Below are positions 5,515 to 9,347 of a stretch of DNA of 9,347 bases, piece by piece. The stretch comes from Ignavibacteria bacterium (GTDB taxonomy: Bacteria > Bacteroidota > Ignavibacteria > Ignavibacteriales > Ignavibacteriaceae). The notes below the pieces were generated by a model. It was not told the origin of the DNA. It did not search any database and was given only the letters and a program-made list of their open reading frames with translations. Every line of letters begins with the position of its first letter. Within the stretch, counting starts at the first letter, position 1. The translations under genes were made by a program, and so were the position numbers. Where the stretch lies: positions 1 to 9,347 of the forward strand of contig JAOTUT010000040.1 in the NCBI GenBank assembly GCA_029863735.1. Direction: 5' to 3'.

Positions 5515-6996
5515 ATGAATATACTTTTAGTTTACCCGATGTACCCTGATACTTTTTGGAGCTTCAAACATGCTCTGAAGTTTGTATCCAAGAAAGCAAG
5601 TTTTCCACCACTGGGATTACTGACAGTTGCTGCGATGCTTCCGGAAGATTGGAATAAAAAATTAATTGATATGAATGCAAACAGTCTGGAAGACAAAGAT
5701 ATTCTTTGGGCAGACTATGTATTCATCAGTGCAATGTCAGTTCAGAGTGAATCGGTAACGAAGATTATTCAAAGATGTAAAACGCTAGGTGCAAAAATTG
5801 TTGGAGGAGGACCATTATTTACAAGCACTTCAGAGAATTACAAAGACGTTGATCACCTTGTTCTTAATGAAGCCGAGATTACTCTACCACAATTTCTTAA
5901 TGATCTGAAAATAGGGACTCCAAAACAAAAGTACACTTCGGAAGAATGGGCTGATATTACAATTACACCTTTGCCTCTCTGGGATATTGTCCCGATAAAA
6001 AATTACACATCTATGAATCTTCAGTATTCACGTGGATGTCCTTATGACTGCGACTTCTGTGATATAACAGTTCTTTATGGAAGAGTTCCCCGCACAAAAA
6101 CCAAGGAACAGGTAATTGATGAACTGGATGCGTTATATTTTACAGGATGGAGGGGACCTGTTTTTTTCGTTGATGATAATTTCATCGGGAATAAAGGGAA
6201 ACTGAAAAGAGAAATTCTACCAGCAATTGCAGAATGGATGGAGAAAAGAAAAAATCCTTTCTACCTAAATACCGAAGCTTCAATTAATCTTGCCGATGAT
6301 GAACAACTTATGCACTTGATGGCGAAAGCAGGATTTGAAGCTGTGTTCATAGGTATAGAATCTCCGAATGATGAAAGCCTGATCGAGTGCAATAAACCTC
6401 AAAACAGAAACCGTGACCTGATATCAAGTGTAAAAAAAATTCAGCAGGCGGGTTTGGAAGTGCAGGGAGGATTTATTGTTGGGTTTGATAATGATCCCTC
6501 AACTATCTTTGATAAGCTTACAAACTTTATTCAGGAAAGCGGAATAGTAACGGCAATGGTTGGTTTATTAAATGCACCCAGAGGCACAAAGCTTCAGAAA
6601 AGATTAGAGAGTGAAGGAAGAATGCTTAAAGATTTTACGGGTAACAACACCGACTTTTCAATCAACTTCATTCCGCGGATGGATGCAGGTACGCTTATGG
6701 ACGGATATAAAAGTATTCTTAAAAAAATATACTCACCTAAATATTACTATGAACGTGTTATGAGTTTTATGAAGGAATTTGAACCGAAAAAGAAAAAAGT
6801 ATTCCATATTAATGCCAGTTACATTCTTGCTCTATTCAGATCAATAATTAAGCTGGGCGTTATCGGTGAGGAAAGAATATACTACTGGAAATTGTTTTTC
6901 TGGTCTCTGTTCAGGAAACCGCAGTTATTTTCTTTAGCAATCCTGTTTACAATTTATGGATTTCATTTCAGAAGAATATCTAATAGCTACTGTTAA
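5515..6996 (+). CDS. B12-binding radical SAM enzyme (HpnP/DUF4070-like), copy 2
   Basis: A 493-residue paralog of the preceding gene with the same domain order. The B12-binding-like domain (about 1-130: ILLVYPMYP, PPLGLLTVAAMLP, KLIDMNANSL, KIVGGGPLF, HLVLNEAE) lacks a DxHxxG histidine. The radical SAM core begins at YSRGCPYDCDFCDI, with C175, C179 and C182, then VDDNFIGNKG, NTEASINLADDEQL, IGIESPNDESL and GFIVGFDND. The DUF4070-like part starts near LNAPRGTKLQKRLESEGRM. A hydrophobic tail (about 456-486, YYWKLFFWSLF then LAILFTIYGFHF) could lie on or in the membrane. The N-terminus starts straight into the Rossmann strand, fitting the ATG at 5515; no Shine-Dalgarno is seen, only an A-rich leader. 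The first copy has about 50 extra residues, mainly at its C-terminus. Both copies keep all cluster cysteines, so both should be active, perhaps on successive or different substrates. Confidence 0.9.
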   Translation: MNILLVYPMYPDTFWSFKHALKFVSKKASFPPLGLLTVAAMLPEDWNKKLIDMNANSLEDKDILWADYVFISAMSVQSESVTKIIQRCKTLGAKIVGGGPLFTSTSENYKDVDHLVLNEAEITLPQFLNDLKIGTPKQKYTSEEWADITITPLPLWDIVPIKNYTSMNLQYSRGCPYDCDFCDITVLYGRVPRTKTKEQVIDELDALYFTGWRGPVFFVDDNFIGNKGKLKREILPAIAEWMEKRKNPFYLNTEASINLADDEQLMHLMAKAGFEAVFIGIESPNDESLIECNKPQNRNRDLISSVKKIQQAGLEVQGGFIVGFDNDPSTIFDKLTNFIQESGIVTAMVGLLNAPRGTKLQKRLESEGRMLKDFTGNNTDFSINFIPRMDAGTLMDGYKSILKKIYSPKYYYERVMSFMKEFEPKKKKVFHINASYILALFRSIIKLGVIGEERIYYWKLFFWSLFRKPQLFSLAILFTIYGFHFRRISNSYC

Positions 6997-7237
6997 AGTA
7001 AAAGCTGCATGAACCCGTTTAAGAAGTAGTTCCTTTTTCATCCTTTTGCTCGATTGATATTGCTTAGATCTCCTCATAGTTTGCAAATGTGATTTAAGAA
7101 CAAAGCGAAGATAATCGCCCACGATATTCAACAAGTTGGAGATTTGGATGGAATACTGTTGAAGAAAAACAAACAAAAGTAAATGAGTAGTAACTTAAAA
7201 ACGGAATACCATTTAATAATTTAAATCGAAATTAATC
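6997..7237. other. Intergenic region before the glycosyltransferase
   Basis: In this 241-base non-coding gap I see a promoter candidate (listed separately) and only a weak terminator candidate: GAAC (7011-7014) pairing with GTTC (7029-7032), followed by CTTTTTC. A stretch of about 30 sense codons ending at the TAA near 7180 has no start codon and is too short to call a gene or a remnant. Confidence 0.4.
7054..7084 (+). promoter_or_regulatory. Candidate promoter of the glycosyltransferase gene
   Basis: TTG (7054-7056) is followed after 20 bases by TAGTTTGC (7077-7084). Spacing and -7 box equal those of the RRM promoter candidate on the other strand. Transcription would start near 7092, giving a leader of about 145 bases. 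Match by eye only. Confidence 0.35.
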
Positions 7238-9347
7238 TTGAAACAAAATATTATAAATTCACCACTCAACCGGATTGCCTTCATTGGAAATTATTTACCG
7301 CGCCAGTGTGGAATTGCCACATTTACAACCGACTTGTGTGAAGCCATCGCTGTACAGTACAGTGAAACATCATGCATTGCACTACCTGTCAACGATGTAG
7401 CGACTGGTTATGCTTACCCAACCCGGGTTCGATTTGAACTCACGGAAAAAGATATAGATTCTTACTTAAGAGCCTCAGATTTTTTAAATATAAACAATGT
7501 TGACTTGGTGTGTCTGCAATTCGAGTATGGAATATTTGGCGGAAAAGCAGGAGGCCACATCCTGGCGCTCTTGCACGGGTTACGCATGCCTATCGTTACA
7601 ACCTTGCACACAATACTAAAAAACCCTGACCCTGATCAGCGGCGGGTATTGGAAGAAGTTGCAGCATTATCAGATCGCTTGGTTGTTATGAGTGAACGCG
7701 GTTCTGAATTTCTGCATGAAGTCTATCAAGTGCCAAAGGAAAAAGTTGATCTGATTCCACACGGTATCCCTGATGTCCCATTTGTCGATCCAAGTTTTAA
7801 TAAAGATTTATTTGGAGTGGAGGGTAAAATTGTTTTACTAAGTTTTGGCTTACTCTCGTCGAACAAAGGAATCGAAAATGTTATATCTGCGCTGCCCGAC
7901 ATCATTGCCCGTTATCCCGACATTGTTTATATCGTTGTTGGCGCAACACATCCTCATGTTATTCAACAGGAGGGCGAAGCTTACCGTCTTTCTTTGCAGT
8001 GGCTGGCTCAGCAGAAAGGTGTGGAAAGTAATGTAATTTTTTACAACCGCTTTGTCACTCTGGAAGAACTTGTTGAATTCATCGGTGCAGCCGATATCTA
8101 TATTACACCCTATCTCAACGAGGCACAGATCATATCCGGAACTTTGGCATATACATTAGGAGCGGGGAAAGCAATTATTTCTACACCGTATTGGTATGCA
8201 CAAGAAGTCCTTTCAGACGGACGGGGTGTGCTGGTTCCATTCCATGATCCTGCAGCTTTGGCTGAGCAAGTAATCAAGTTATTAGAAAAAGAAGCCGAAC
8301 GGCATGCAATGCGCAAACGTGCTTATAAGTTTGGACGTGCTATGATTTGGTCTGAAGTGGCGCAACGTTATATGGAGACTTTTAAGCGTGCACGTGCGGA
8401 GCGCAGGCATTACATTCCCCCCAACTTTAGTGTCAAAGCATTGGATAAACATCCGTGGGAGTTACCCCTGATCAAACTAGATCATTTACGTAACATGACT
8501 GACGATACCGGAATCTTTCAACACGCCCTTTTTACGGTGCCTAATTATTCTCATGGCTATACCACGGACGACAATGCCCGGGCTCTTTTAGTAAGTATTC
8601 TATTAGACGAAATAGGTAGCAGCAAGAGTCTGGGATTAGCTTCCCGATATCTTGCCTTCCTGAGATTTGCATTCAACGATCAAACTAAACGTTTTCGAAA
8701 TTTCATGGACTATCAGCGCAACTGGTTAGAAGATACAGGTTCGGACGACAGTCATGGACGCGCACTTTTGGCGTTAGGAACTGTATTAAATCATTCTAAT
8801 AAACCGTCACTCAACAGTATGGCCGGGTGGCTGTTTGAACAAACTTTACCCGCAATTCTCTTAACTACCAGCCCCCGCGCATGGGCATTTGCACTTATTG
8901 GCATTTATGAGTACTCACAAAAATTTGCCGGTGACCGCAGGGCGAGCAATGTGCGGGATGATTTGGCAGGACGACTTCTGACGTTATATCAAAATAATCG
9001 TTCTGAAGAATGGTGCTGGTACGAAAAAGAACTTTCATATTGCAACGCTGCTCTACCACATGCTTTACTCACATGCGGTAAATCAATTCCTGACAAAGCT
9101 ATGACAGATGCCGGATTGGAATCATTAAATTGGGTTGCCAATTTGCAGCGCGCTAATGCAGACCATTTTGTCCCGATTGGATCAAACGGTTTTTATCAGA
9201 AGGGTGGAGAGCGGGCTCGTTTTGATCAACAGCCTGTTGAGGCACAAGCAATGGTATCGGCTTGTCTCGAAGCATTCAGAATTACCGGAGACAAATTTTG
9301 GAACAAAGAAGCTCGTCGGGCATTCGAATGGTTCCTCGGACGTAACG
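7238..9347 (+). CDS. GT4-type glycosyltransferase with fused C-terminal glycosidase-like domain (3' end outside window)
   Basis: 703 residues are visible and the frame is open at the right edge. Residues about 12-385 form a GT-B glycosyltransferase of family GT4, transferring a sugar from an activated donor. The N-terminal domain has IAFIGNYLPRQCGIATF (13-29) and LQFEYGIFGG. The C-terminal half has SFGLLSSNKGIENVI (from 202), VVGATHP and the donor-site region NEAQIISGTLAYTLGAGKAI (294-313), where E295 fits the conserved EX7E-type acid. From about 409 a second, helical domain begins. It has DDTGIFQH (422-429), HGYTTDDNAR (439-448), GSDDSHGR (501-508), WCWYEKELSYCNA (592-604) and FDQQPVEA, and probably forms an alpha/alpha barrel like glycosidases. 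Relatives are often found beside GH130 mannoside phosphorylases. The start is a TTG at 7238: a stop lies upstream at 7217 and the first ATG is far inside the domain. G+C is higher than in the upstream genes. Sugar specificity cannot be told. Confidence 0.88.
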   Translation, partial: MKQNIINSPLNRIAFIGNYLPRQCGIATFTTDLCEAIAVQYSETSCIALPVNDVATGYAYPTRVRFELTEKDIDSYLRASDFLNINNVDLVCLQFEYGIFGGKAGGHILALLHGLRMPIVTTLHTILKNPDPDQRRVLEEVAALSDRLVVMSERGSEFLHEVYQVPKEKVDLIPHGIPDVPFVDPSFNKDLFGVEGKIVLLSFGLLSSNKGIENVISALPDIIARYPDIVYIVVGATHPHVIQQEGEAYRLSLQWLAQQKGVESNVIFYNRFVTLEELVEFIGAADIYITPYLNEAQIISGTLAYTLGAGKAIISTPYWYAQEVLSDGRGVLVPFHDPAALAEQVIKLLEKEAERHAMRKRAYKFGRAMIWSEVAQRYMETFKRARAERRHYIPPNFSVKALDKHPWELPLIKLDHLRNMTDDTGIFQHALFTVPNYSHGYTTDDNARALLVSILLDEIGSSKSLGLASRYLAFLRFAFNDQTKRFRNFMDYQRNWLEDTGSDDSHGRALLALGTVLNHSNKPSLNSMAGWLFEQTLPAILLTTSPRAWAFALIGIYEYSQKFAGDRRASNVRDDLAGRLLTLYQNNRSEEWCWYEKELSYCNAALPHALLTCGKSIPDKAMTDAGLESLNWVANLQRANADHFVPIGSNGFYQKGGERARFDQQPVEAQAMVSACLEAFRITGDKFWNKEARRAFEWFLGRN

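Noticed and set aside
6934..7176. An 80-codon minus-strand open frame overlapping the end of radical SAM copy 2
   Set aside because: It overlaps a real gene, has a low-complexity composition and no Shine-Dalgarno; most likely chance in AT-rich DNA.
7091..7182. About 30 open codons before the glycosyltransferase, looked at as a gene remnant
   Set aside because: No start codon, no similarity I can name, and too short to separate from chance.
7845..8036. A 63-codon plus-strand open frame
   Set aside because: It lies in another frame of the glycosyltransferase, whose own frame shows the conserved motifs without a break.
1..9347. Search for CRISPR repeats, tRNAs, insertion sequences, toxin-antitoxin or phage-defence genes
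   Set aside because: No repeat array, cloverleaf, transposase or defence-type domain was seen on reading both strands.

Overview
The window looks like a stretch of chromosome from a member of the Bacteroidota/Ignavibacteriota/Chlorobi side of bacteria. The best evidence is the 286-residue primary-type sigma factor. It lacks the long N-terminal region 1.1 of proteobacterial RpoD and ends in the SK.LK.YLG-type tail typical of that group. Other support: an AT-rich composition, several start codons with little or no Shine-Dalgarno sequence, TTG starts, and promoter-like boxes of the form TAnnTTTG/TAnnTTGC instead of the classic -10. I lean to Ignavibacteria/Melioribacter-like, but that is inference.

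Left part (1-1982). The end of a sensor histidine kinase runs in from the left edge and abuts an OmpR-type response regulator, giving a kinase-first two-component operon. Facing it on the minus strand are two small paralogous RNA-binding proteins. Each is a single RRM domain plus a short Arg/Gly-rich tail, and a plausible intrinsic terminator lies between them.

Middle (1983-3368). A 378-base non-coding region separates the divergent RRM and sigma genes. It holds candidate promoters in both directions, a 7-bp inverted repeat and a terminator-like hairpin on the plus strand that no annotated gene explains. The rpoD-like sigma gene follows and ends before a weak terminator.

Right-centre (3369-6996). 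A 123-residue basic protein of unknown function is followed by two tandem paralogous B12-binding radical SAM enzymes that resemble the HpnP/DUF4070 group. All are on the plus strand with short gaps (62 and 71 bases), so they may form one transcription unit. Just before the 123-residue gene is a perfect 11-bp inverted repeat whose right arm contains the gene's ribosome binding site. It is the most striking unexplained regulatory structure in the window.

Right end (6997-9347). After a 241-base gap comes a long open frame that runs off the right edge. It is a GT4-type glycosyltransferase joined to a C-terminal, probably alpha/alpha-barrel, glycosidase-like domain. Its base composition is visibly richer in G+C than the radical SAM genes, suggesting a different origin. 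No tRNA, rRNA, CRISPR array, insertion sequence or prophage was seen.
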